From: Spirosoma montaniterrae
GTDB lineage: Bacteria > Bacteroidota > Bacteroidia > Cytophagales > Spirosomataceae
NCBI RefSeq assembly: GCF_001988955.1
Contig: NZ_CP014263.1
Span: forward strand, 2,852,001 to 2,916,000
Reading direction: 5' to 3'
DNA length: 64,000 nt
A program made the translations under genes and the position numbers. Every line of letters begins with the position of its first letter. Position 1 is the stretch's first letter. The notes beneath the pieces were generated by a model that had not been told where the DNA came from, did not search any database, and saw nothing but the letters and a program-made list of their open reading frames with translations. Below are positions 8,442-16,763 of this stretch, in pieces.

Positions 8442-9131
8442 ATGGAATATTCGGTACACGTGCGCATGAATGAGCGGCTGTTTCTGCGCGATCCCGAAGG
8501 GTCTGATCTCGGACGGCGCATCGTTCGGCAGGGAATTTTATTATTTGATGAGGTTGGTTTTGAAGAAGCTACCTTCAGAAAATTAGCCGACCGCATGGGT
8601 ACTAAGGAAGCCAGCATTTACAGGTATTTTGAAAATAAGCATCGGCTATTGGTGTACCTGATTGCCTGGTATTGGCAGTGGCTTGATTTTCAGTTGGTTT
8701 TTCAGACCAATAACCTCAACGACCCGGCTGATAAGTTAGAAAAACTGCTGAACCTGCTGTTGCTCACTGACATCGACCAGCCGCTGAGCGACGACATCGA
8801 CGTGCGGGCCTTGCATAATATCGTTGTACGCGAGGCCAGCAAAGCCTACCTGACCCGGCACGTTACAGAAGACAACCGGCAGCAGCTCTTCAAACCTTAT
8901 AAAGACCTTTGTACTCGCATTGCCGACATCATTCTGGCCTATCGACCCGATTATCCGTATGCTCGTTCGCGAGCCAGTTCACTCATTGAAACGGCCCATT
9001 ATCAAACATTCTTCATGGATAACCTGCCTTCACTTACCGATTTTGGCAACCCGAAAGATGAGAAAAAACTCTTCGACTTTGTGCGGCATCTGCTGTTTTC
9101 GTCATTAGAGTCTCCGGTTTTCGTGGAGTAG
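8442..9131 (+). CDS. TetR/AcrR-family transcriptional regulator
   Basis: A 229-residue protein with an N-terminal helix-turn-helix of the TetR type at about residues 24-72: GRRIVRQGILLFDEVGFEEA, then TFRKLADRMGTKEASIYRYF, then ENKHRLL. The C-terminal ligand-binding part is all-helical and not recognisable beyond that. TetR proteins are usually repressors released by a small ligand. It is divergent from the secretion operon and sits just upstream of the RND efflux genes. Both have palindromes in front of them (8325-8363 and 9309-9335), so either could be its target. Its 3' end cuts into a DUF1801-like remnant on the other strand. Confidence 0.88.
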   Translation: MEYSVHVRMNERLFLRDPEGSDLGRRIVRQGILLFDEVGFEEATFRKLADRMGTKEASIYRYFENKHRLLVYLIAWYWQWLDFQLVFQTNNLNDPADKLEKLLNLLLLTDIDQPLSDDIDVRALHNIVVREASKAYLTRHVTEDNRQQLFKPYKDLCTRIADIILAYRPDYPYARSRASSLIETAHYQTFFMDNLPSLTDFGNPKDEKKLFDFVRHLLFSSLESPVFVE

Positions 9132-9271
9132 CAGGGCTTCCTGTACAACGGAATATTCCAGCGAATCACCTCGCGCACCTCATCGGACGAGGTCAGTAAA
9201 ATGCCCCGTAACCAACGCAAAATTTGCTGTTGAGGGGGCATTTGCTGAAGAATATAATCGTCGACGGTCAT
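9131..9271 (-). pseudogene. N-terminal remnant of a DUF1801/YdhG-type protein
   Basis: From an ATG complementary to 9269-9271 the minus strand reads 47 codons (TVDDYILQQMPPQQQILRWL, then SSDEVREVIRWNIPLY). These match the N-terminal helical part of DUF1801 proteins, which are normally about 110-150 residues. The similarity stops exactly at the stop codon of the TetR gene at 9131. Beyond that point the frame continues as antisense of tetR with no family character. I read it as the leftover of a gene truncated when the tetR-containing segment joined this position. Confidence 0.6.
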
Positions 9272-9308
9272 AGTTTTGCAGTAAACGAACAAAGACGAAC
9301 TCTTTTCG

Positions 9309-9335
9309 CTTTACCAGATACGTATCCTGGTAAAG
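9309..9335. promoter_or_regulatory. Palindrome upstream of the RND efflux operon
   Basis: CTTTACCAG-ATACGTATC-CTGGTAAAG is a perfect 9-bp inverted repeat 57 bases before the adaptor start. Flanking CGAACTCTTTTCG and CGAAAGTTCG extend it imperfectly. It could be an operator (for instance of the adjacent TetR protein) or a leader hairpin. Confidence 0.45.
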
Positions 9336-9391
9336 TGCGCTTGTGTTTCCGAAAGTTCGTGAGTAAATAAAATTCTGCAAAACGTTATTCT

Positions 9392-10525
9392 GTGAAAAGG
9401 TGGATTGCTATCGGTCTCGTCATTCTTGTAGTGGGGGGGATTATTGTGTACAATAAAGTATTACACCCCGCACCAGGGTCTACACCGGGTGGTGGCGGTT
9501 CACGAAGTGAAGGTGCCAAAGGAGGTTCTGGTGGGGGCCCGGGTGGTGGTGGCCCGGCTAATGTCAATGGCTTCGTGGTCGTGTCGCAGCGGCTGCGCGA
9601 AGACGTAGTTGCCAGTGGTTCGCTGCTGGCTGCCGAGCAGGTCGACATTTACCCAGAAATTTCGGCACGCATCACCCAACTCAACATTCGCGAAGGCCAG
9701 CCCGTTGCCAAAGGCGCATTACTGGTGAAGCTATTCGATGCCGACCTGCGGGCGCAACTCCTCAAACTACAGGCGCAGGCTGATAACGCCCGCCGTACCG
9801 AAGAACGAAACAAACAACTGCTGGCGCGGGGTGGTATCAGCCAACAGGAATATGATATTGTAACGACCAACCTGCGGTCGTCGCTGGCCGACATTGAGTT
9901 GGTCAAAGCCAATTTGCAGCGCACCGAAATTCGCGCACCTTTTGCGGGTGTTATTGGTCTGCGTAATGTAAGTTCAGGGGCGGTTGTTTCGCCCAACACG
10001 CTGATTGCCCGCCTACAGCAAACATCGTCGCTTAAACTTGACTTTTCAATTCCAGAAAAATACGGCCCGGCGGTACGCACTGGCAGCAGCGTTTCGTTTT
10101 TAGTTGACGGAGCCGCTAAGCCAAGTCAGGGCGTGGTCTATGCCATTGAACCCGGTGTAGAAGAGCAAACCCGCAACCTGCGCATCCGGGCACGGGTCAA
10201 CAATACGTCGCTGGGATACAGACCCGGCACGTTTGCCCGCGTCACGCTCACCATTCAGAATGAGCAGAGTTTGGTTGTGCCCACACAGGCGGTTATCCCC
10301 CAAACCCGTACCAATCAGGTGATTGTGGTGAAAAATGGGAAAGCGCAGTTTAAAGACGTTACAACGGGGCTGCGTACAGCGGGGGTGATTCAGATTTTGT
10401 CGGGCCTCGCTGTGGGCGATACCGTAGCTACCACCGGACTATTATTCCTGAAACCCGACGCACCGGTGAAAATCGGCAGAGTGATCACTTTATCCGGCAG
10501 TGGGCCAAAAATAGCCAGTAACTAA
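9392..10525 (+). CDS. RND efflux periplasmic adaptor (membrane fusion protein)
   Basis: A 377-residue adaptor translated from a GTG codon (GTG AAA AGG); no in-frame ATG precedes it. Residues 1-20 are a membrane anchor or signal (RWIAIGLVILVVGGIIVY). This is followed by an unusual glycine-rich linker of about 30 residues (PGGGGSRSEG..GGSGGGPGGGG) and then the lipoyl half-motif with QVDIYPEISARITQLNIREG, a short coiled-coil hairpin, the second lipoyl half (IRAPFAGVIGLRNVSSGAVV), a beta-barrel and a membrane-proximal domain. Such adaptors couple an inner-membrane RND pump to a TolC channel. It is co-directional with the RND permease gene. The gap between them is completely filled by an inverted repeat, and no channel gene follows. 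Confidence 0.92.
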   Translation: MKRWIAIGLVILVVGGIIVYNKVLHPAPGSTPGGGGSRSEGAKGGSGGGPGGGGPANVNGFVVVSQRLREDVVASGSLLAAEQVDIYPEISARITQLNIREGQPVAKGALLVKLFDADLRAQLLKLQAQADNARRTEERNKQLLARGGISQQEYDIVTTNLRSSLADIELVKANLQRTEIRAPFAGVIGLRNVSSGAVVSPNTLIARLQQTSSLKLDFSIPEKYGPAVRTGSSVSFLVDGAAKPSQGVVYAIEPGVEEQTRNLRIRARVNNTSLGYRPGTFARVTLTIQNEQSLVVPTQAVIPQTRTNQVIVVKNGKAQFKDVTTGLRTAGVIQILSGLAVGDTVATTGLLFLKPDAPVKIGRVITLSGSGPKIASN

Positions 10526-10629
10526 GTTATAAAGTTGTAGAGTTATAAAGTTATAAAGTTGGCTTTCATCAGGCGAACTCCAGAACTCAAACTCTACAAC
10601 CTTATAACTCAACAACTTTATAACTCAAC
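10526..10629. repeat. Inverted iterated-word repeat (GTTATAAAGTTGTAGA word)
   Basis: The arm at 10526-10560 is built of GTTATAAA and GTTGTAGA words. It is answered by complementary words at 10584-10629 (AACTCTACAACCTTATAACT and on), with a 23-base loop. It begins at the base after the adaptor stop codon and ends two bases before the permease ATG, so it is the entire intergenic region. Confidence 0.9.
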
Positions 10630-10631
10630 AA

Positions 10632-13600
10632 ATGTCTCTCCCCGAACTTAGTCTCAACCGACCCGTTTTCGCGATGGTGATGTCTATCGTGATTGTGCTG
10701 TTCGGCGTTATCGGATTTACATTTCTCGGCGTTCGGGAATACCCCGCCATCGACCCGCCAGTTATTACGGTGCGGACCAACTACACGGGTGCTAACCCTG
10801 ATATTATCGAGTCGCAGATTACGGAACCCATCGAGAAGTCGCTGAATAGTATAGAAGGCATCCGTACCATTTCCTCGAACAGTTCGCTGGGAGCGAGCAC
10901 CATCACGGTTGAGTTTAACCTCGACGCCGATCTCGAACGAGCCGCCAACGACGTGCGCGACAAGGTGGCGCAGGCTCAGCGACTGCTGCCGCAGGACGTT
11001 GATGCCCCCCCGGTAGTGACAAAGGCCGACGCCAACTCGGACCCCATCATTTTTATGACCGTTCAGAGTACTTCCCGCAACGCCACACAACTCTCGGACT
11101 ATGCCGAAAACGTGTTGCAGGAACGCGTACAAACCATTCCGGGCGTTAGTCAGGTAAATATTTACGGGCTGAAACGTCAGGCCATGCGGCTCTGGATCGA
11201 CCCCATCAAATTGTCGGCCTACCGCCTGACAACCCAGGATATTCAGAATGCGCTGAACGCACAGAACGTGGAACTGCCGGGCGGTAAAGTATACGGCAAC
11301 GCTACCGAGCTGACCGTGAAAGCGGTGGGGCGGCTCGTATCGGAAGACGACTTCAACAACCTTATTCTACGCCAGACCAGCAACCAGATTGTGCGGTTTA
11401 AAAACGTTGGTTACGCCACGCTGGGGGCCGAAAATGAAGAAACCATCTCGAAGCAAAATGGGGCTGTGGGTGTGATTTTGGTGCTGATTCCGCAGCCGGG
11501 AGCCAACTACGTGAGCATTGCCGATGAGTTCTACAAACGATTCGATCAACTCAAAAAAGACCTCCCCGACGATATTATTACCGGTGTCGGCATCGACCGG
11601 TCTATCTTCATTCGGAGGGCCATCGAAGAAGTGGGCGAAACGCTCATTATTTCGTTCATACTGGTTGTGCTGGTCATTTATTTCTTTTTCCGCGACTGGC
11701 TTATTGCCTTCCGCCCGCTCATCGATATTCCGGTGTCGCTGATTGGTGCGTTCTTCATTATGTACATGGCCGACTTTAGTATCAACGTGCTGACATTGCT
11801 GGGAATCGTGCTGGCAACCGGGCTTGTGGTAGACGACGGCATTGTAGTGACAGAGAACATCTTCAAGAAGATTGAAGAAGGCATGGACACCAAACAGGCG
11901 GCTAAAGAAGGCTCGAACGAGATTTTCTTTGCCGTACTGGCTACGTCGATTACGCTCGCCATTGTGTTTCTGCCCATTATCTTCCTCGAAGGGTTCGTGG
12001 GGCGACTATTCCGCGAGTTTGGCATTGTGGTGGCTGGTGCCGTACTGATTTCGGCCTTCGTTTCGCTCACGCTAACGCCCGTATTGAGCGTGAAACTAAC
12101 CTCGAAAGACCACGGCAAGGGGAGTTGGTTCTACAAAAAAACCGAACCGTTTTTTCAGTGGCTCGACCGTTCGTATCGCAATTCGCTCGGCGGTTTCATG
12201 CGCAAACGAGTCTGGGCACTGGTAATGATTGGTGCCTGTATTGCTATGATCGTTGGCGTTGGATCCCTGTTAAAGTCAGAACTGGCCCCGCTCGAAGACC
12301 GTAGCCGAACACGTCTGGTCATTACCTCGCCCGAAGGTACAAGCTACGAAGCACAGGCTGGCCTGACCGACCGGGTGATGCAGTTCGTACTCGATTCTGT
12401 TCCTGAAACTAAACTGGCCTTCAGTGTAGTAGCACCGGGTTTTACAGGGTCAGGAGCCGTGAATAGTTCGTTTGTAATCGTAAACATGAGCGACCCGTCG
12501 GAGCGGACACGGTCGCAGCAAATGATTGTCGATTACCTGAACAAGAACATGCGGAAATTTAACGAAGCCCGCATCTTCGCTACCCAGGATCAGACCATTC
12601 AGGTAGGCCGGGGCGGTGGTTTGCCCGTGCAGTTCGTGATTCAGAACCTGAACTTCGAGAAGTTGCGCGAGAAATTACCCACGTTTCTGGAAGAGGTGCA
12701 GAAAGACCCCACCTTCCAGAACTCAGACGTTGATCTGAAATTCAATAAACCTGAACTGAACATCACCATCGACCGGGAAAAAGCTACCAACCTCGGCATA
12801 TCGGTGCAGGACGTGGCACAGACGCTGCAACTTGCGCTGAGCAACCGGCGGCTGGCCTACTTCCTGATGAACGGCAAGCAGTATCAGGTAATTGGGCAGG
12901 TCGACCGCGCCGACCGCGACGCTCCTGTTGATCTGGCGTCGTTCTACGTGCGCTCGAATCAGGGCGAACTGATTCAGTTGGATAACCTCGTAAAATTTTC
13001 GGAGGTGAGCAGCCCCCCGCAGGTTTTCCACTACAATCGCTTCAAATCGGCAACGGTGTCGGCGGGGCTGGCTCCCGGCAAAACCATTGGCGATGGCGTA
13101 ACGGCGATGCAGGCCATTGCTGCCCGCACGTTAGACGAAAGTTTCCAGACGGCCCTCTCCGGCCCCTCACGCGACTACGCCGAAAGTTCTTCCAACACGC
13201 TGTTTGCCTTCGGACTGGCCCTGATTTTAGTGTATTTGGTACTGGCCGCGCAATTCGATTCGTTCGTTGATCCCTTTATCATCATGATTACCGTACCGCT
13301 GGCGTTGGCCGGGGCTGTGTTCTCGCTCTGGATGTTCAACCAGACGCTGAACATTTTCAGCCAGATTGGTATCATTATGCTGGTGGGCTTAGTCACGAAA
13401 AACGGGATTCTGATCGTTGAATTTGCCAACGAACAGCGACTGCTGGGTAAAAACAAGTTTGACGCTGTGCGTGAAGCTGCCGCCATGCGCCTTCGCCCAA
13501 TCTTGATGACCACGCTCGTAGCCGCCTTTGGTGCGCTGCCACTGGCTCTCGCGCTGGGTTCGGCCTCGAAAAGCCGGATTCCGCTTGGTATCGTCATCGT

Positions 13601-13763
13601 AGGCGGATTACTGTTCTCACTCGTGCTGACGCTCTACGTCGTGCCGGTAATTTACACGTACCTGAGCCGCCGAAAAGACGTTGAAAAACGCCCCTCGCCC
13701 CAACCCGAAGGCCGCCCAACCGGCGACACGACGAAGCCCGAAGAAATGGAAGTACGGGTATAG
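10632..13763 (+). CDS. RND-family efflux pump inner-membrane transporter (HAE1/AcrB type)
   Basis: A 1043-residue protein of normal AcrB-like length with two repeated halves, each having one N-terminal helix, a large periplasmic loop and a block of helices. The proton-relay residues are present: the Asp-Asp pair in GLVVDDGIVVTENIFK (helix 4) and the Lys in LVGLVTKNGILIVEFANEQR (helix 10). The start SLPELSLNRPVFAMVMSIVI and the HAE1 signature EYPAIDPPVITVRTNYTGAN are typical. It should export hydrophobic or amphiphilic compounds using the proton gradient. Together with the upstream adaptor it forms a two-gene efflux unit that must borrow a TolC protein. The C-terminal tail (about 30 residues) is charged and disordered. 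Confidence 0.95.
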   Translation: MSLPELSLNRPVFAMVMSIVIVLFGVIGFTFLGVREYPAIDPPVITVRTNYTGANPDIIESQITEPIEKSLNSIEGIRTISSNSSLGASTITVEFNLDADLERAANDVRDKVAQAQRLLPQDVDAPPVVTKADANSDPIIFMTVQSTSRNATQLSDYAENVLQERVQTIPGVSQVNIYGLKRQAMRLWIDPIKLSAYRLTTQDIQNALNAQNVELPGGKVYGNATELTVKAVGRLVSEDDFNNLILRQTSNQIVRFKNVGYATLGAENEETISKQNGAVGVILVLIPQPGANYVSIADEFYKRFDQLKKDLPDDIITGVGIDRSIFIRRAIEEVGETLIISFILVVLVIYFFFRDWLIAFRPLIDIPVSLIGAFFIMYMADFSINVLTLLGIVLATGLVVDDGIVVTENIFKKIEEGMDTKQAAKEGSNEIFFAVLATSITLAIVFLPIIFLEGFVGRLFREFGIVVAGAVLISAFVSLTLTPVLSVKLTSKDHGKGSWFYKKTEPFFQWLDRSYRNSLGGFMRKRVWALVMIGACIAMIVGVGSLLKSELAPLEDRSRTRLVITSPEGTSYEAQAGLTDRVMQFVLDSVPETKLAFSVVAPGFTGSGAVNSSFVIVNMSDPSERTRSQQMIVDYLNKNMRKFNEARIFATQDQTIQVGRGGGLPVQFVIQNLNFEKLREKLPTFLEEVQKDPTFQNSDVDLKFNKPELNITIDREKATNLGISVQDVAQTLQLALSNRRLAYFLMNGKQYQVIGQVDRADRDAPVDLASFYVRSNQGELIQLDNLVKFSEVSSPPQVFHYNRFKSATVSAGLAPGKTIGDGVTAMQAIAARTLDESFQTALSGPSRDYAESSSNTLFAFGLALILVYLVLAAQFDSFVDPFIIMITVPLALAGAVFSLWMFNQTLNIFSQIGIIMLVGLVTKNGILIVEFANEQRLLGKNKFDAVREAAAMRLRPILMTTLVAAFGALPLALALGSASKSRIPLGIVIVGGLLFSLVLTLYVVPVIYTYLSRRKDVEKRPSPQPEGRPTGDTTKPEEMEVRV

Positions 13764-13775
13764 AGCCGATCTTAG

Positions 13776-14489
13776 TTACCCCCGCCGAATGGCCTGCACG
13801 GTGATAATGGTTGGGGCCGACTGGTAGAAATCGAAAAGTGCGCGGCCCAGCAGTTCGTGGCCCACAGCATTGAGTTGGGCGGGGTGTTGCGTCTGAAAAT
13901 ATTCGTCGCGGGGTTGAATTACCGAATTAACGTCGAAAACGCTGAACGCCTGATTGCCCGCCCGGCGCAACAGGGCAGTTCGACATTGACGTTGTTGCCA
14001 TCGGCTCAGCCGGGTGCTGGCGGGCATAGGTGTCATCAGCAACACCGTACACCGGTACGGACGCAGCCGCTTCAACAGGACCGACAGCGTTTGTGTGCGC
14101 GGAGTTGTGTAGCGGCTCCACAGTGCCTGAACGCCTGTTTTCAAACCATGCAGTAGCTGAGTGAATCGATAACGGCTTCGCGGTATTTGCACAGGTGACG
14201 ACCACAAAGCCGGGAGCAGAAGCTGACACGGTTGCTGAACAGGGGCGGTCTGCACTACGGGTTGCAGCAGCGTAGCGTCGGTTTGTAAAATAATCAGATC
14301 ATATTGATGTAACGGCAGCGTCGACAAGCTCGACAGGGCCTGCGGCATGGTCAGATACGGCTGTGCTTCAACCGACACCGACTGCCCGGTACGCATCATT
14401 TGCTGAACGAAATGCGCCAGATAGCTGCGCTGCCCGGCAGGCAAACCGTAGCCAAAAATATGTCCATCGCCGAGTACTAATACATTCAT
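13776..14489 (-). CDS. SGNH-hydrolase-like protein with altered catalytic residues
   Basis: A 237-residue protein whose start, MNVLVLGDGHIFGYG, mirrors block I of SGNH/GDSL esterases (GDSxxxG), but the nucleophilic Ser is Gly. A DLIILQTDAT strand corresponds to block III. The C-terminal QTQHPAQLNAVGHELLGRAL resembles block V and keeps the His, but the Asp usually three residues before it is Gln. There is no signal peptide. The fold assignment is therefore reasonable, while ordinary esterase activity is doubtful. It could be a binding protein or a diverged enzyme. It converges on the RND permease gene (12-base gap) and diverges from the ECF sigma gene. Confidence 0.5.
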   Translation of the reverse strand: MNVLVLGDGHIFGYGLPAGQRSYLAHFVQQMMRTGQSVSVEAQPYLTMPQALSSLSTLPLHQYDLIILQTDATLLQPVVQTAPVQQPCQLLLPALWSSPVQIPRSRYRFTQLLHGLKTGVQALWSRYTTPRTQTLSVLLKRLRPYRCTVLLMTPMPASTRLSRWQQRQCRTALLRRAGNQAFSVFDVNSVIQPRDEYFQTQHPAQLNAVGHELLGRALFDFYQSAPTIITVQAIRRG

Positions 14490-14653
14490 ACCTTCACGCC
14501 GACGAGGTGAGTAGGCCCGTCATCTTTCTTTACGTCGTTTTTTTTAGGAACGTGGCAACATTGGCGAAAATTTTTCGTTTCCAGCCCGCCCGGTGCAACA
14601 CTTGCGAAACAAGTTGCGTACTATATTTACTTATGGTCTAAACCTACCGAGCG

Positions 14654-15262
14654 TTGCTATTCAGAAAGTCTCCCTCCTTCTCGGAAACCGACCTGCCCGG
14701 CGTTATTCGCGCTTGCCGGGCCAACGACCCGCGTGCGCAGCGAACGCTTTTCAAACAATTTTTCGGGTATGCCAAAAGCATCTGTCTGCGCTATACGGCC
14801 AGCGTTGAAGAGGCCGAAGACGTGCTGAATGAAGGATTTTTAAAAGCGTTTCAAAACCTCAATAACTACGACGAAAATTTACCGTTCAAAGCATGGCTGC
14901 GCACCATTCTGGTGAATACGGCCATAAGTCACTACCGCAAAAACCAGCGTCACGAGCAGCAAACCTCATCGCTCGAAACGGGCGAACAGGTAGCGTTTAA
15001 TGAAAGCGTAGTTGATGCGATAGCCGCCGAAGAAATTCTGGCGTTGGTGCAGCAGCTAACACCAACCTACCGAACCGTGTTTATGATGCACGTGGTAGAT
15101 GGCTACAGCCTGCACGAAATAGCCGAACTGCTCGAACTCAATGAAGCTACGGTGCGCTCAAACTATGCCCGCGCCCGGCAAAAATTGCAGGTACTCATCA
15201 AACAAACGGACACCTATCTACTCAAGAACGGCCCTGAGGCCCCACGCTATTATGAATATTGA
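14654..15262 (+). CDS. ECF-type RNA polymerase sigma factor
   Basis: A 202-residue sigma-70-like protein with region 2 (AEDVLNEGFLKAFQNLNNYD, then PFKAWLRTILVNTAISHYRK) and region 4 (LTPTYRTVFMMHVVDGYSLH, then EIAELLELNEATVRSNYARA) and no regions 1 or 3, the extracytoplasmic-function architecture. The frame opens with TTG at 14654. The first in-frame methionines lie too deep in region 2, and an ATG at 14632 runs into a stop after two codons, so the TTG or another near-cognate codon is likely used. Its end overlaps the next gene by 11 bases, and that gene encodes a membrane-anchored protein of the kind expected to control such a sigma factor. Confidence 0.88.
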   Translation: MLFRKSPSFSETDLPGVIRACRANDPRAQRTLFKQFFGYAKSICLRYTASVEEAEDVLNEGFLKAFQNLNNYDENLPFKAWLRTILVNTAISHYRKNQRHEQQTSSLETGEQVAFNESVVDAIAAEEILALVQQLTPTYRTVFMMHVVDGYSLHEIAELLELNEATVRSNYARARQKLQVLIKQTDTYLLKNGPEAPRYYEY

Positions 15263-16727
15263 TCGTTTTGGCGATAGCATCCGGCGAAAACTGGAAAGCA
15301 TCCGGCCCGACTATACCGAGCGGGACTGGGCGCGGATGCAGGCCACACTTCAGCAAGCCCAGTTGCAGACCAACGGTATGGCCGAACCCGTTGTCAGGCC
15401 ATTGTGGGCAAATAGAACAGCCTGGCTGGCGGCTGCCATGATCAGTACGGTAGTTCTGTTTGCACATAACGTATGGCAACGCCAGCAAATCAAGGAGTTG
15501 CGTCGGTCAGTGCAGGCGTTGAACCAGCCGAAAACAACGGCTTCGTCGCGCCCTGCTTCGCCTTCGCAGGTCGATACGGTGTACATCACCCGGTATGTGC
15601 CGCTGTCGTCGAATTCGGCGAATAGTACGCCCGACGCAGTAACACAACGCCCGGAGTCGGTGGCTGAACTGTATGTCCGAACCGAAGTCCCGGCAATGCC
15701 CACCGGTCGTTCATCGGGTCAGTCTGTTACTGCAAAACCCTCTTCTAACTCAACCCTTTCGAGACCTACAGTGGCCTATGAAAAAAACAATACATCCCGT
15801 CAGACCAATCCAGTAACATTACCCGCCCAGAACAATCAGACGCTGCCGAGTGACAATATCTCCCGGATTGCCCCATCCGTTCGACAGACCGAGACTGTTT
15901 CCGGCAATCCGCCGAACGTAGCTACTTCGGAAGGCAATAGTCAGATCATACGTGCCGAGCCGCCAACTGAGCCAGCTACGGAAGCGATCCAGATCAATGC
16001 GCTTGCCAGTAAAGTGATGCTACCCGAATCGGTTGATTGGGGTAAAGCACTGAACCGCCGGGCCAGGCCGATTCGGGAGCAGGCCGTGGCAGCTACGATC
16101 CGTGAAAATCAAACCGCGCCTGAGAGCCAGCCCGTAAAGACGCCTGTTCAGTTCCGATTGGGCGTAGCGTCCGACATAAACCGCTTGGCCTGGTCAGTGG
16201 GTGCTGTTGGTGAATTGGTTATCGGCAAAAACTGGGTAATCGGCTTAGGATTAGTTCGAAGCAACCAGCTTATGGGCCGCTTTCTGACTGATTTTGAGTT
16301 CAATACCCAAACCAGACGCGATTTTCGGCGCGAATTCGCCCGTGGTCTCGACCCCCGGCGCGAAGTACTCAACATCGATGTGCGGCAGGTACAATTGCAG
16401 ATTCCGATAACGTTGTCGTACCGGGTGCCGCTAAGTCGGTCGGTGGCTATTGCGCCCAACATCGGCACCTATATCAGCCTAAGCAATCGCGAAACCGTGT
16501 CATTCTATTACCGCGAGGCATTCAACAAGTTTGATGAAGCTCGTTTCAGCGACAATCGCCCGGTTGAACTAATGAACAATTACACGGTCGGAACCAATCT
16601 GGAGTGGCAGCGCGGCCATTGGGCTGCTCAGGGCGGGCCACTACTCACTGTACCGCTCAAAACCACTCCCCGGTGGGAAGCCAGCACGGCATTAGGTGCG
16701 CGGCTTCGGGTCATGTATGTGTTTTAA
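15252..16727 (+). CDS. Sigma-linked single-helix protein with C-terminal outer-membrane-barrel-like domain
   Basis: Start ATG at 15252 (MNIDRFGDSIRRKLESIRPD) overlaps the sigma gene end, giving 491 residues. Residues 1-50 are a charged cytoplasmic segment (TERDWARMQATLQQAQLQ). One membrane helix follows at about 56-75 (AAAMISTVVLFAHNVWQ), then a Ser/Thr/Asn-rich linker of about 220 residues. The C-terminal 190 residues have alternating strands ending in YVF and look like a porin-type barrel (FRLGVASDINRLAWSVGAVG ... ALGARLRVMYVF). The N-terminal part is in the position of an anti-sigma factor, but no anti-sigma domain family was recognised. The combination suggests a protein spanning the envelope that could pass an outer-membrane signal to the sigma factor; this is inference. 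Confidence 0.6.
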   Translation: MNIDRFGDSIRRKLESIRPDYTERDWARMQATLQQAQLQTNGMAEPVVRPLWANRTAWLAAAMISTVVLFAHNVWQRQQIKELRRSVQALNQPKTTASSRPASPSQVDTVYITRYVPLSSNSANSTPDAVTQRPESVAELYVRTEVPAMPTGRSSGQSVTAKPSSNSTLSRPTVAYEKNNTSRQTNPVTLPAQNNQTLPSDNISRIAPSVRQTETVSGNPPNVATSEGNSQIIRAEPPTEPATEAIQINALASKVMLPESVDWGKALNRRARPIREQAVAATIRENQTAPESQPVKTPVQFRLGVASDINRLAWSVGAVGELVIGKNWVIGLGLVRSNQLMGRFLTDFEFNTQTRRDFRREFARGLDPRREVLNIDVRQVQLQIPITLSYRVPLSRSVAIAPNIGTYISLSNRETVSFYYREAFNKFDEARFSDNRPVELMNNYTVGTNLEWQRGHWAAQGGPLLTVPLKTTPRWEASTALGARLRVMYVF

Positions 16728-16729
16728 AA

Positions 16730-16762
16730 AACTATGCCACCCCTGCACGGAGTGGCATAGTT
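16730..16762. terminator. Bidirectional terminator hairpin
   Basis: AACTATGCCAC and GTGGCATAGTT form a perfect 11-bp stem around an 11-base loop. It lies between the stop codons of the convergent genes at 16727 and 16764, with an A run on its left side (T run for the minus strand). Confidence 0.8.
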
Positions 16763-16763
16763 G

